This document shows, piece after piece, positions 42,501 to 50,828 of a stretch of 64,000 nt of DNA (position 1 is the stretch's first letter; each line of letters starts with the position of its first letter). The stretch is from Mycobacterium asiaticum (GTDB lineage: Bacteria > Actinomycetota > Actinomycetes > Mycobacteriales > Mycobacteriaceae), in NCBI RefSeq assembly GCF_001673635.1, contig NZ_LZMH01000052.1:1-64000 (forward strand), given 5' to 3'. The translations under genes were made by a program, and so were the position numbers. The notes under the pieces are model-generated. The model was not told the DNA's origin. It made no database searches and worked only from the letters and a program-made list of their open reading frames with translations.

Positions 42501-44862
42501 GATCGCGGATGCGTTGGCCGACAACGTAATCACCGATGACCGCCGTCGCGTCGTTAGTGCCGGCCGCCGGTGCGGCCGAGATGCCGTCATCGCCGACCTG
42601 CGTGCGATCGCGGGGCTGGGAGCGACCAGCATCGCATCGAAGGTTCTGGCGGTTCGCGGAGATCGTCTGGTGCTGAACAAAACTCGATTCTCGGGCGGGG
42701 ACGCGCCGCCGGAGCGCTACGACGCCGAGGCACTCGTGCTGGTCGAAATCGATTGCGATGACCGGATGACGGCGCACATCGCCTTCGATATCGACGACCT
42801 GGACGCAGCATTTGCCGAGCTGGACGAGCGCTACCTGGCTGGTGAGGCAGCGGCGCACGCGCAGGCGTGGACAGGTATCTTGCGTGCGCTGGCGGGTGTC
42901 AACCGACACGAGCTCGTCGGAACCACACCGGACTGGGTGAACATCGATCATCGACGGGGTACGGCCTTCCCGCCGGGTGACGTGATCGCCTACATCCAGG
43001 CCTCGTGGGAACTCACCCCGAACCGAAGGGTCTATTTCGAGGCGGTGGATCGACTCAGTGACCTTGGAGCTGTCGTCACCTGGGTAGCCGACGGAACGTC
43101 CGGAGAAGGCTTCGACGCCGAGTGGCGCGGAGTCGACATCATCACCGTCGAGGGCGAACTGGTCAGCCGGTTCGAGATGTTCGACGAGTCAGACAGGCAG
43201 TTGGCGCTGTCTCGGTTCAAGGAACTGGAGCGGCAGACGCGGCGATTGGAGAATGCTGCAAGCCGGGCCGATGAGCGGGGCTATGCGTGCTTCGCGGCGC
43301 GTGACTGGACTGGATTTGGCGAGGTCCTGGCTGACGACTACTACAGCGACGACCGGCGTCCCATTGTGAACGCGGGGATACGGCAGGGGCGTGATGTCAC
43401 TATCGAAAACCTCCGGGCCAGTGCAGAACTCGGGATCACATTCACGAAGCCATCGCCGCTTGCGACTCGCGGTGAGCGCCTGGTCCTTAGTCGTGCCCAA
43501 TGGCGTTGGACCGGCCAGGTCGAGGAATTCCACACCGCAGCTCTGTGCGTCGTCGAGATCAACACGGACGCGCGCATCAGCGCGCGCGTCTGGTTCGACG
43601 GCAACGACATCGATGCTGCGCGGGCGGAACTCGACGCTCGGTATCTTGCCGGCGAAGCGGCGCCCCACGCACGCACCTGGTCGACCATCGCAGAAGCGTG
43701 CGCGACGCTCAGCCGAAGCGAGCTGTTTCCGACGACCCCCGACTGGGTCAATATCGACCACCGGAGAGGGATAGCGTTTGCGGCCGGCGACCTGACGGCG
43801 TACATCCGTGCCGCATGGAACCTGTTGTCCGACGGCGCCTTCTACGTCGAGACCGTGCATCGGCTGAGTGATCTCGGAGCGGTCATCACCTGGGTCGGAT
43901 ACGGAATTTCTCACGACGGCGTCGACGTCGAGTTTCGCGGTACCAATCTGCTCGGCGTCGAGGGTGACCGCGTGGGCCGCTGTGAACTGTTCGATGAGGC
44001 GGAGGTCAACCTCGCGATTGCGCGGTTCGACGAACTGGAGCGGCAGACGAGCAGGCTACGGAATATGGCGAGCTCGTCGACCGAGCGCTATTGGGATCGC
44101 ATGGGAGCAGAGGACTGGGCGACGGTGAGCGCGATGATGGCGGAGGACGTGTGCTCGGACGACCGACGGCGAATCGTCAACGCCGGGATCCGACACGGTA
44201 AAGACGCCGAGATCGCGGATTTGCAGGCGATAGTCGCCACCGGAACCAAGAAGGCAAGAGTGACGGTCATTGCAACGCGCGCGCAGCGTCTGGCACTCTG
44301 CCATTTCCTCCTGACGGGACGAGACACGCGACCAGAGGCGTTCCACAGCGAGATGCTGGGCATCGCCGACGTCGACGCTGCCGGCCGGCTTGTGGCACGC
44401 GTCCTGTTCGATGCCGATGACATCGACCGCGCTACCGAAGAACTCGACGCTCGCTACCTCGCCGGTGAAGCGGCCCAGTACGCGCACACTTGGTCGCTCG
44501 TCATGAGCGGGTACGCCGCGCTCAATCGGCACGAACTCCCCGAGACGACGGCTGACTGGGTGGATATCGACCATCGATCGCTGGTTGCGGTCGGAAAGGG
44601 TGCCCTGGGCCGATCACTTCGTGCCGTCTGGGACCTCGTGCCGCGGGCGACAATCCGCGTCGAGGCGGTGCATCGATTGCGCGCCGCGGGAGCGGTGGTC
44701 ACCCACTTTGTTCATGCGACATCGCGCGACGGGCTGGACGCCGAGTGGCGGGAAGTAGCACTACTCACGTTCGCCGACAACAAGATCAGCCGGTGTGAAG
44801 TCTTCGACGAAGCGGACGTCGATCGCGCGCTCGCGCGTTTCGACGAACTGACGCAGCCCTAG
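36529..44862 (+). CDS. Giant SARP/BTAD-adenylate cyclase-AAA-TPR protein with tandem NTF2-like repeats
   Basis: The 2,777-residue single frame has a modular order. ~8-90: OmpR-type winged helix (VELGVLGPLRVW, LLWGDDPPRTAAKALQTHIS). ~95-250: BTAD helical domain. ~262-430: class III nucleotide cyclase, metal Asp271 in FLLTDIEGST and Asp316 in TRGEGDATFSVF. ~455-770: STAND/AAA ATPase, Walker A GEPGVGKT (491-498), Walker B LVLDDLHWA (604-612). ~800-1280: TPR-like helices. 1285-1427: a degenerate SnoaL/NTF2-like half. 1428-2777: five tandem ~270-residue repeats. The N-terminal four-module part resembles mycobacterial cyclase-ATPase regulators, but with a SARP DNA-binding domain instead of LuxR. 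Likely a cytoplasmic signal-integrating regulator; ligand and targets unknown. No strong Shine-Dalgarno; its TAG overlaps the lpqF TAG within CTAG. Confidence 0.9.
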   Translation: MTDVSTLPSVELGVLGPLRVWQHGAPVTIPGAKPRAILTLLGLHDGSVVSADTLIELLWGDDPPRTAAKALQTHISSLRRTLGDGVVVTAGTGWTLQGAEVDAARFRAAAKMGREAATAGDTSQAVARFEEALRLWRGIPELPEGRRGLSEKTRWIEGHAALVEDRADAVLATGRAAEVIGDLEAAVADAPLRERRWGQLMLALYRSGRQGEALGAFQRARSLLADELGMDPGPELRRLEAAIVAQDPSLDHVAEQQLSSVTRAVTFLLTDIEGSTAAWEADAEAMAVALARHDELVSQVVTSRGGRLVKTRGEGDATFSVFDRPSAAAAAAVDLQEAIGHEPWALPAPMRVRVALHTGEVELRDGDYFGRAVNRAARLRSLAEGGQILCSGATAELVIDTLPDDVELADLGMRQLRNLARPEHVFELRLGAAADLITGPPTSDAPLQRPDLPAVLLGPGPFVGRGAELEKLLLTWQTASIGGACAVLIAGEPGVGKTRLAGEWSQRAYGQGAVVLYGRCDEDLGAPYQPFAEALRSLVPSLGAKRLRELRGVEALLALVPGLGDLVPDLANPPRFDPDTERYALFDAVVAVLEIASRSAPVVLVLDDLHWAAKSTLLLLRHVLRFGERARLQVIGTYRSTDLDRAHPLAAMLADLHRDGSAHRLGLSGLDEHDVTAYVAEAGYDDEELAHALASVTGGNPFFLIEALRHVDESGGVWDQTTLPQGVREAVSRRLSRLPVATNKALAAAAVVGSRFAVDLVEQVVGSDLVDAFDEACQAGILIEEPGGHYRFNHALVRQSLLAELASVRRMRLHQRIATTLETLPHAGDELLAELAHHYFECAWAGNAVKAVEYCRRAGDQAMARLAYEGAADLYDHALHALEELDDELSDRDEQAAELLVARCEALLAAGDMVSAADAIVQLQGVTEDSARLAAWATCFDGQLSMLIHPERLDDTEAALASAARQLAELGDAAGEAKAHTVRAGCLARLGRFADSEIALDDALTAARRAHDHRWVNAVLAGAPLAALWGPNPVPRAGGRCLDVVRLLRITSDSPAVEATSTRCQAVLEAFRGRAAAARRMMDSARRSVTELGLRHALLEVEHFAGIVELIADDPAAAEPHLRHAYNGFRRMGLDADTAEAAAMLGRACLALNRDVDALELCAESERLAGHALKASIAWRALRAQLLSRAGDYVQARRVAQDAVALAGRTDALIDHGDACLTLATVCAAAGDAAGARAAAERAAGLYDRKGAVALADSARVVLGLEVPALVVAPPKAPAVDSDTECVRAISRLIVALNNEAWGDVEQVMASDIEIESRRRIVGFSRADRSARTWAEELRRLPGEMGSTHYRYEVLAVRGERCALVRVEVGTADVDPGAPRDEMLHVVSLDGEGRLARSVWYDVDDVDSARTELDAANARLRQRQALALENSASRAGERLRGLFAARGWAGMAAVVAEDVWSEDRRRVVNAGRRQGRKAAIEELAALVDIGVESVTAEVIATRGARLALCRTQTWGRDRQPEAFHTDVFDVIEVDADGRVLARVVFDIDDFAAAVAELDARYLAGEASPHAHAWSVIAQGYASLNRREMPEAPEDLVSIDHRRTARYAPGELIAYVRAGWELDQRITTYPEIVHRLTDVGAVVTHAALGSSREGFDAEWRGVDLLTVEGDQVNRSEVFDEADLETALTRFAELQPQVRRLENTASRMGERLLAHLAAGEWDNLADLFAADYCNDDRRPVVSEVRIGRDEQIANLHAVADLWPANVAARALAVRGERLVLEHLCFSSRDDGSSAFSTEVLGILELDTNEQIAACVYFEANDFEAAIAELDARYLAGEASAYADTWVPIMRAFAGLNRRELPATTADWVNIDHRRGASFAPGEMVDLLSAAWNHASNVHNYVETVHRLNDLGAVIAHAAQETSHDGFRAEWRVISVVTLEGGEFNRGEVFDEADLDAALARFEELQRPPRRLQNAASQACARFGAAFTARGWDSIADALADNVITDDRRRVVSAGRRCGRDAVIADLRAIAGLGATSIASKVLAVRGDRLVLNKTRFSGGDAPPERYDAEALVLVEIDCDDRMTAHIAFDIDDLDAAFAELDERYLAGEAAAHAQAWTGILRALAGVNRHELVGTTPDWVNIDHRRGTAFPPGDVIAYIQASWELTPNRRVYFEAVDRLSDLGAVVTWVADGTSGEGFDAEWRGVDIITVEGELVSRFEMFDESDRQLALSRFKELERQTRRLENAASRADERGYACFAARDWTGFGEVLADDYYSDDRRPIVNAGIRQGRDVTIENLRASAELGITFTKPSPLATRGERLVLSRAQWRWTGQVEEFHTAALCVVEINTDARISARVWFDGNDIDAARAELDARYLAGEAAPHARTWSTIAEACATLSRSELFPTTPDWVNIDHRRGIAFAAGDLTAYIRAAWNLLSDGAFYVETVHRLSDLGAVITWVGYGISHDGVDVEFRGTNLLGVEGDRVGRCELFDEAEVNLAIARFDELERQTSRLRNMASSSTERYWDRMGAEDWATVSAMMAEDVCSDDRRRIVNAGIRHGKDAEIADLQAIVATGTKKARVTVIATRAQRLALCHFLLTGRDTRPEAFHSEMLGIADVDAAGRLVARVLFDADDIDRATEELDARYLAGEAAQYAHTWSLVMSGYAALNRHELPETTADWVDIDHRSLVAVGKGALGRSLRAVWDLVPRATIRVEAVHRLRAAGAVVTHFVHATSRDGLDAEWREVALLTFADNKISRCEVFDEADVDRALARFDELTQP
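40810..44859 (+). repeat. Five in-frame ~811-base tandem repeats in the giant regulator gene
   Basis: Repeat units begin at about 40810, 41623, 42433, 43246 and 44056 (protein residues 1428, 1699, 1969, 2240, 2510), a very regular 270-271 residue period. Each unit has two NTF2-like halves. The first half opens with LENxASR and carries DDRRxxV; then DARYLAGEA; the second half carries DWVNIDHRR and HRLxDLGAVxT, and ends FDEADxxxALxRFxEL. Units differ substantially in sequence, so this is an old duplication, not a hypervariable VNTR. Confidence 0.9.
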
Positions 44863-46226
44863 CGGGGCGCCACCATCGCAAAGGCCTGCTGGGCGACCTT
44901 CAACATCCAGCTGGTGACCGTCGGCCCGTGATCACGCGGCCAGTTCAGCTGGAAGCTGACCACATACGGCTGTCCGGTCTTGTCGACCGCGTACCAGCTG
45001 AACGTCAAATCCCCTGGTAAGCCACCGGCTTTAGCGCCGATATACGGCCACACCTGACGATCCAGCTGAATCCCGGACACGGCCGACAGTATCTGGCGGA
45101 CCGGCGCGGCCCGGCCGACGGCGTCGGCCTGCAGCGCCACATGCACTCGGCAGATATCCTGCGCGTTGCCATACCATTCGGCGCCGTAATTGGACGCGGG
45201 CGTGTGGGCCCGCGTCGGGTCCGGTTGATAAGGAGTGGAATTCGCCTGCTCCAGCAGTGCCGCCCGCTCTTGTTGCGTGGCGTGCTTCCAGCGCTCCCGC
45301 AGATCGGGCTGACCCCAGCCGACCGAAAACAGTTCATACATGGTCGGAAACGGCGTCATGCTGGCCGGGTCGTGATGACCTGCGGTTGCCAGAGCTTCTT
45401 CGATGGCCCGGGTTCCCAGCTTGCCGATCAGCAGATCGGTGGCCATGTTGTCGCTGGTGGCTATCATCTTTTCGGCCGCGGTACGAACCGAAACCTGTTC
45501 GCCGGGAGCAAGTTCCAGGCCCGACGAACCGACCGCCTTGCTTTTCTCGGTGACCGTCAACTGGTCATCCCAGGACACCGTCCCGCGCTGAATGGCTCCG
45601 GCCAGAGCGTGCAACACGTAGAGCTTGAAAATCGAAGCCAGCGGCAGAGATTCGCCGGCATTGGCACCGGCTACCGGATCACAGTTGCCGTTGTCGACCT
45701 TCGCGACCTGATACGAGTAGCGGGCACCGGTCGTGTTCAGCACCGTCTCGATGTCATGCCACGAATTGATCGGCGGCGGCGGTTGGGTCTCCAGTTCGAA
45801 CCGGTCCACCTCACCCAGGTCGTTGGTGTGGATGCGAATGTCCTGGCGCGCGCCGTAGGAGGAGACGAGCTGCAACGTGGCGACGTTGGCGCCGACGTAG
45901 ATCCCGCTCAACCTGAACGGGCGATCCCACCAAAGCGTCTCCATGGTGGCTTCGACCGAGTCCACCTGATCCGCCGCGGCCAGGGTGCGCACACCCACCG
46001 GCCCGATCGGCCAATCGGAGTTCAGCATGTCCATGGTCTGCTGAGCCCGCAGACCCGGCGGTGTGGTGGTGTCGATCCGGTGCCCGGCATTGGCCGCATT
46101 GGCCGATGGGGTTGGCGAGGACGAGCAACTCGGAGTAAGCGTGACGACCAGCGCGGCGGCGGCGCTCAGGGCCACCACACGGCGCCGCGCCGCACGCCGG
46201 CTACTGCGCCGAAGTGTTCCCAGCAA
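44859..46226 (-). CDS. lpqF: Lipoprotein LpqF, serine beta-lactamase/DD-peptidase-like
   Basis: About 455 residues. The signal region RRAARRRVVALSAAAALVV is followed by a lipobox ending PSC (Cys then SSSPTPS). The C-terminal half is a beta-lactamase-like domain: SxxK as SIFK in PLASIFKLYVLHAL, SDN in IATSDNMATDLL, and a later AKAGGLPG in the KTG position. Known as a conserved mycobacterial lipoprotein (Rv3593). The start is uncertain: TTG 46226 gives a suitable n-region and overlaps mhuD by 26 bases; ATG 46283 lies deep in mhuD. It converges on the giant regulator with overlapping stop codons. Confidence 0.85.
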   Translation of the reverse strand: MLGTLRRSSRRAARRRVVALSAAAALVVTLTPSCSSSPTPSANAANAGHRIDTTTPPGLRAQQTMDMLNSDWPIGPVGVRTLAAADQVDSVEATMETLWWDRPFRLSGIYVGANVATLQLVSSYGARQDIRIHTNDLGEVDRFELETQPPPPINSWHDIETVLNTTGARYSYQVAKVDNGNCDPVAGANAGESLPLASIFKLYVLHALAGAIQRGTVSWDDQLTVTEKSKAVGSSGLELAPGEQVSVRTAAEKMIATSDNMATDLLIGKLGTRAIEEALATAGHHDPASMTPFPTMYELFSVGWGQPDLRERWKHATQQERAALLEQANSTPYQPDPTRAHTPASNYGAEWYGNAQDICRVHVALQADAVGRAAPVRQILSAVSGIQLDRQVWPYIGAKAGGLPGDLTFSWYAVDKTGQPYVVSFQLNWPRDHGPTVTSWMLKVAQQAFAMVAPR

Positions 46227-46518
46227 CGTCGAGCACGACCTCGAATTCCAGGAGCGAAGCTCCGGTGGCCACCGGGTTGGCACGCTGACCAGCGTGCGCC
46301 TGAATGGCGGGCCCGCTCGCCCAAGCCTGGAAAGCCTCGTCGGACTCCCAGTGCGTCACCACGAAGTACCGGTCCTCGCCCTTGACCGGGCGCAGGAGCT
46401 GAAAGCCGAGGAACCCGGGCGAGTTCTCGACGGCGTGTGCGCGATGCGCGAACCGCTTTTCCAGCTCAGGGCCAGCGTCGGGCGGCACCTCGATTGCGTT
46501 GATTTTCACCACTGGCAT
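46201..46518 (-). CDS. mhuD: Heme-degrading monooxygenase MhuD
   Basis: The 105-residue ferredoxin-like ABM dimer starts MPVVKINAIEVPP. The family's heme-site residues are all at the expected numbers: Asn7, Trp66 (FQAWASG) and His75 (IQAHAGQ). MhuD degrades heme to mycobilin, releasing iron without CO. It is the first gene before lpqF on this strand and divergent from the hydrolase gene, with only 14 bases between starts. Confidence 0.96.
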   Translation of the reverse strand: MPVVKINAIEVPPDAGPELEKRFAHRAHAVENSPGFLGFQLLRPVKGEDRYFVVTHWESDEAFQAWASGPAIQAHAGQRANPVATGASLLEFEVVLDVAGNTSAQ

Positions 46519-46532
46519 GGAGCTAGGTTACC

Positions 46533-47306
46533 GTGCCCGGCATGCCCCCGGATCTGCTGACCCATCGCGGTGGACGCGGCAGGCCGCTGGTTCTGGTGCA
46601 CGGACTGATGGGCCGCGGCACCACCTGGCCGCGCCAGTTGCCGTGGCTGACCAGGATCGGCGCGGTCTACACCTACGACGCGCCTTGGCACCGCGGGCGC
46701 GATGTCGACGATCCCTACCCGATCAGCACCGAGCGTTTCGTCGCCGACCTCGCCGATGCGGCCGGCGCCCTGGGGGTGCCGGTCACGCTGATCGGGCATT
46801 CAATGGGCGGCCTGCATTCCTGGTGTCTGGCCGCCGAGCACCCGGACCTGGTGAGCGCGCTGGTGGTGGAGGACATGGCTCCGGACTTCGTGGGGCGGAC
46901 CACCGGGCCCTGGGAACCGTGGTTGCACGCCTTGCCGGTCGAATTCCATTCCCCCGAGCAGGTATTCGCGGAATTCGGGCCGGTTGCCGGTCAGTACTTC
47001 CTGGAGGCTTTCGACCGCACCGAAACCGGCTGGCGGTTGCACGGCCACCCCGCTCGATGGATCGAGATCGCGGCTGAGTGGGGCACCCGCGATTACTGGG
47101 CGCAGTGGCAGGCGGTGCGTGCGCCGACGCTGCTCATCGAGGCTGGAAACTCGGTCACCCCAGTGGGGCAAATGCGTCGTATGGCCGAAAATAGCTGCGT
47201 TACAGACTATTTGAATGCCCCGGGAGCCGGTCACCTGGTTCACGACGACGCCCCGGAGTTGTACCGTCAGGCGGTGGAGGCCTTCCTGGCGGCAACCGGA
47301 GCCTGA
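46533..47306 (+). CDS. Alpha/beta-hydrolase, Rv3591c-like
   Basis: 257 residues. The oxyanion motif is HGLMGRGTTW (near 23-32), the nucleophile elbow GHSMGG (~89-94), and the catalytic His is in GAGHLVHDDAPE near the C-terminus; the acid is probably in IEAGNSVTP. No signal peptide. Substrate unknown; lipase, esterase and C-C hydrolase activities all use this fold. GTG 46533 or ATG 46542 may start it. Confidence 0.9.
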   Translation: MPGMPPDLLTHRGGRGRPLVLVHGLMGRGTTWPRQLPWLTRIGAVYTYDAPWHRGRDVDDPYPISTERFVADLADAAGALGVPVTLIGHSMGGLHSWCLAAEHPDLVSALVVEDMAPDFVGRTTGPWEPWLHALPVEFHSPEQVFAEFGPVAGQYFLEAFDRTETGWRLHGHPARWIEIAAEWGTRDYWAQWQAVRAPTLLIEAGNSVTPVGQMRRMAENSCVTDYLNAPGAGHLVHDDAPELYRQAVEAFLAATGA

Positions 47307-47311
47307 TCGGG

Positions 47312-48223
47312 CTACCCTTCGCCGGCCAGCGCGAACCGGCCGTCTGCGGTCTGGGTTACCAAGCCATCGTCGAGCAGCGAGAACAGCGCCCGGTCGCGCT
47401 GGGCGGTGTCGGTCAGCCACGCGACGTCCAGTTGCGCGCGAGTGACCGGAGCGGGGTTGTCGCGCAACACATCCAGCAGTCGGCCGCGGACCTGGCGATC
47501 GGTTCCGGCGTAGCTCTGCGCACGCCGCGCCGGCCCGGTCGCCGGCGGATATCCGGCGCGTCGCCACGAGCAACCTTCTAGCGGGCACAGGCCGCAGCGC
47601 GGCGACCGGGCGGTGCACACCGTCGCACCGAGCTCCATCAATGCCACCGAGAATTCCGGTGCCGACCCGTCGGCGGGCAGCAGGGCTTCGACATCGGCGT
47701 GGTCCCGGGTGGCCGACGGGTTGCCTGCGTCGGCGCGGCCGTGCACCGCGCGGGCCACCACCCGGCGCACGTTGGTGTCCACCACGGGCACCCGCTGCCG
47801 GTACGCGAAGCAGGCGATCGCCCGTGCGGTGTAGCTCCCGATACCTGGCAGCGTCAGCAGAACTTCCACGTCGTCGGGCACCACGTCGTTGTGCTCACGC
47901 GCGATCACGATGGCGCATTCGTGCAGGCGTTTGGCTCGCCGCGGATAGCCGAGTTTGCCCCACGCTCGCAACACGTCGGCAGCGCTGGCCGCGGCCGTGG
48001 CGGACGGGGTGGGCCAGCGGCGCACCCAGTCGGTCCAGATCGGCAGCACCCGGGCCACTGGAGTCTGCTGCAGCATGAACTCGCTGACCAGGATCTGCCA
48101 CGCGCTGACTCCGGGCTCCCGCCAGGGCAGCTCGCGCCGCGATCGGCGATACCAGTCCAAAAGATCTGTGACCGGTATGTGCTCCGTGCCAGTCACCGGC
48201 CGGTGCGGCAGAATGTCGGGCAT
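47312..48223 (-). CDS. mutY: Adenine DNA glycosylase MutY
   Basis: The 303-residue base-excision enzyme removes A opposite 8-oxoG. The HhH-GPD core has SEFMLQQTPVARVLPIW, LPGIGSYTARAIACFAY (hairpin with Gly) and VPVVDTNVRRVVAR (catalytic Asp). The 4Fe-4S cluster Cys residues are in CTARSPRCGLCPLEGC. The C-terminus has a winged-helix-like region rather than a full NUDIX domain. The start ATG and the canB ATG on the other strand share one CATG. Confidence 0.95.
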   Translation of the reverse strand: MPDILPHRPVTGTEHIPVTDLLDWYRRSRRELPWREPGVSAWQILVSEFMLQQTPVARVLPIWTDWVRRWPTPSATAAASAADVLRAWGKLGYPRRAKRLHECAIVIAREHNDVVPDDVEVLLTLPGIGSYTARAIACFAYRQRVPVVDTNVRRVVARAVHGRADAGNPSATRDHADVEALLPADGSAPEFSVALMELGATVCTARSPRCGLCPLEGCSWRRAGYPPATGPARRAQSYAGTDRQVRGRLLDVLRDNPAPVTRAQLDVAWLTDTAQRDRALFSLLDDGLVTQTADGRFALAGEG

Positions 48224-48839
48224 GCCCAACAGCAACCCGGTATCGGCGTGGAAAGCACTCAAAGAGGGTAACGAGCGATTCGTGGCCGGCCAGCCGGCGC
48301 ACCCGAGCCAGAGCGTGGAGCACCGCGCCAGCCTGGCCAACGGGCAGAAGCCGACCGCGGTTATCTTCGGCTGCTCGGACAGCCGGGTGGCTGCCGAGCT
48401 CATCTTCGACCAAGGTCTCGGGGACGTGTTTGTGGTCCGTACCGCCGGGCAGGCGATCGATTCGGCGGTGCTGGGCTCCATCGAGTACGCGGTCAGCGTG
48501 CTCAATGTCCCGTTGATCGTCGTTCTCGGCCACAACAGCTGCGGTGCCGTCAAGGCCACCATCAGTGCGATCGACGACGGTGAGATTCCGGGCGGTTTCG
48601 TGCGCGACGTGGTGGAACGCGTGGTCCCGTCGGTGCTGGCGGGCCGCCGCGACGGCCTGACCCGGGTGGACGAGTTCGAGGCGCGGCATGTGAGCGAGAC
48701 ACTGGCGCAATTGGTATCCCGCTCCACGGCGATCTCCGAGCGCGTCAACGAGGGCACCCTGGGCCTCGCCGGCGTCACCTACAAGCTCGCGGACGGCAAG
48801 GCCGAGTTGGTCGATCACATCGGTGACATCGGCGAATAG
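48222..48839 (+). CDS. canB: Beta-carbonic anhydrase
   Basis: The 205-residue enzyme interconverts CO2 and bicarbonate. Zinc ligands: Cys and Asp/Arg dyad in IFGCSDSRVAAE (Cys51, Asp53), and His/Cys in VLGHNSCGAVKA (His104, Cys107). DMFVVRTAG-like DVFVVRTAGQ is present. The ATG overlaps the divergent mutY start, so promoter elements must lie within one or both coding regions. Confidence 0.95.
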   Translation: MPNSNPVSAWKALKEGNERFVAGQPAHPSQSVEHRASLANGQKPTAVIFGCSDSRVAAELIFDQGLGDVFVVRTAGQAIDSAVLGSIEYAVSVLNVPLIVVLGHNSCGAVKATISAIDDGEIPGGFVRDVVERVVPSVLAGRRDGLTRVDEFEARHVSETLAQLVSRSTAISERVNEGTLGLAGVTYKLADGKAELVDHIGDIGE

Positions 48840-48896
48840 GCATCCCCGCGGCTCAGCAAACCCCGCGACACGCCGAGCGGGGTCAGTCGAAACGGC

Positions 48897-49721
48897 GTGA
48901 CCTGGCCCTACCGTGTAAATGTGCTGGATCTAGAACCGCGGGGCCCGCTACCTACTGAGATTTATTGGCGGCGCAGGGGGCTTGCCCTGGGCATCGCGGT
49001 CGTCGTGATCGGGATCGCCGTCGCCACCGTCATCGCCTTCGTCAGCAGTAACGCCGGGGCCAAGCCCGCCGAGAAGCCCGCCTCTGCGCAGGGCCATCAG
49101 GGCTCGAACGCCCCGCAAGCGCCGCCGGCGCCGCAGCCGGCGGGGCAGACCGAAGCGCCCGCGCCCGGGTCGCCGCCCGGCATCGTGAACCCCGAGTCGC
49201 CTACCCCGACCGCCGCCGTGCAACCGCCGCCCGTGCTCAAGGATGGCGACGACTGCCCGGATTCGACCCTGGCGGTCAAGGGCCTGACCAACTCACCGCA
49301 GTACTACATCGGTGACCAGCCGAAATTCACCATGGTCGTCACCAACATCGGACTGGTCTCGTGCAAGCGCGACGTCGGCGCCGCGGTGCTGGCGGCCTAC
49401 GTGTACTCGCTGGACAACAAGCGGCTGTGGTCCAACCTGGACTGCGCGCCGTCCAACGAAACCCTCGTGAAGACGTTCACCCCGGGCGAGCAGGTGACCA
49501 CCGCGGTGACCTGGACCGGGATGGGCTCGGCACCCAAATGCCCGCTGCCGCGGCCGGCGATCGGGCCGGGCACCTACAACCTTGTCGTGCAACTGGGCAA
49601 CCTGCGGTCCCTGTCGGTTCCCTTTGTGTTGAACCAGCCGCCGCAGCCGCCTGGCCCGGTGCCCGCACCTGGGCCCGCGCAAGCGCCGCCGCCGGAGGCG
49701 CCCCCCGTTCAGGGCGGCTAA
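48897..49721 (+). CDS. Membrane-anchored secreted protein, Rv3587c-like
   Basis: 274 residues. A single membrane helix at ~30-52 (ALGIAVVVIGIAVATVIAF), a Pro/Ala-rich linker (~60-115), then a folded domain with two or more Cys (DDCPDSTLAV, SCKRDVGA, LDCAPSNE, PKCPLPRP) ending in a Pro-rich tail. The domain resembles beta-sandwich extracellular modules of M. tuberculosis Rv3587c. Function unknown. GTG start assumed; a GTG at 48921 is a possible alternative. Convergent with disA; the stops nearly touch. Confidence 0.82.
   Translation: MTWPYRVNVLDLEPRGPLPTEIYWRRRGLALGIAVVVIGIAVATVIAFVSSNAGAKPAEKPASAQGHQGSNAPQAPPAPQPAGQTEAPAPGSPPGIVNPESPTPTAAVQPPPVLKDGDDCPDSTLAVKGLTNSPQYYIGDQPKFTMVVTNIGLVSCKRDVGAAVLAAYVYSLDNKRLWSNLDCAPSNETLVKTFTPGEQVTTAVTWTGMGSAPKCPLPRPAIGPGTYNLVVQLGNLRSLSVPFVLNQPPQPPGPVPAPGPAQAPPPEAPPVQGG

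Positions 49722-50828
<1,107 letters not shown>

Noticed and set aside
40810..44859. Repeat array considered as a VNTR/minisatellite or CRISPR
   Set aside because: Units are ~811 bases, strictly in frame and strongly diverged with conserved protein anchors; there are no short identical repeats with unique spacers anywhere in the window.
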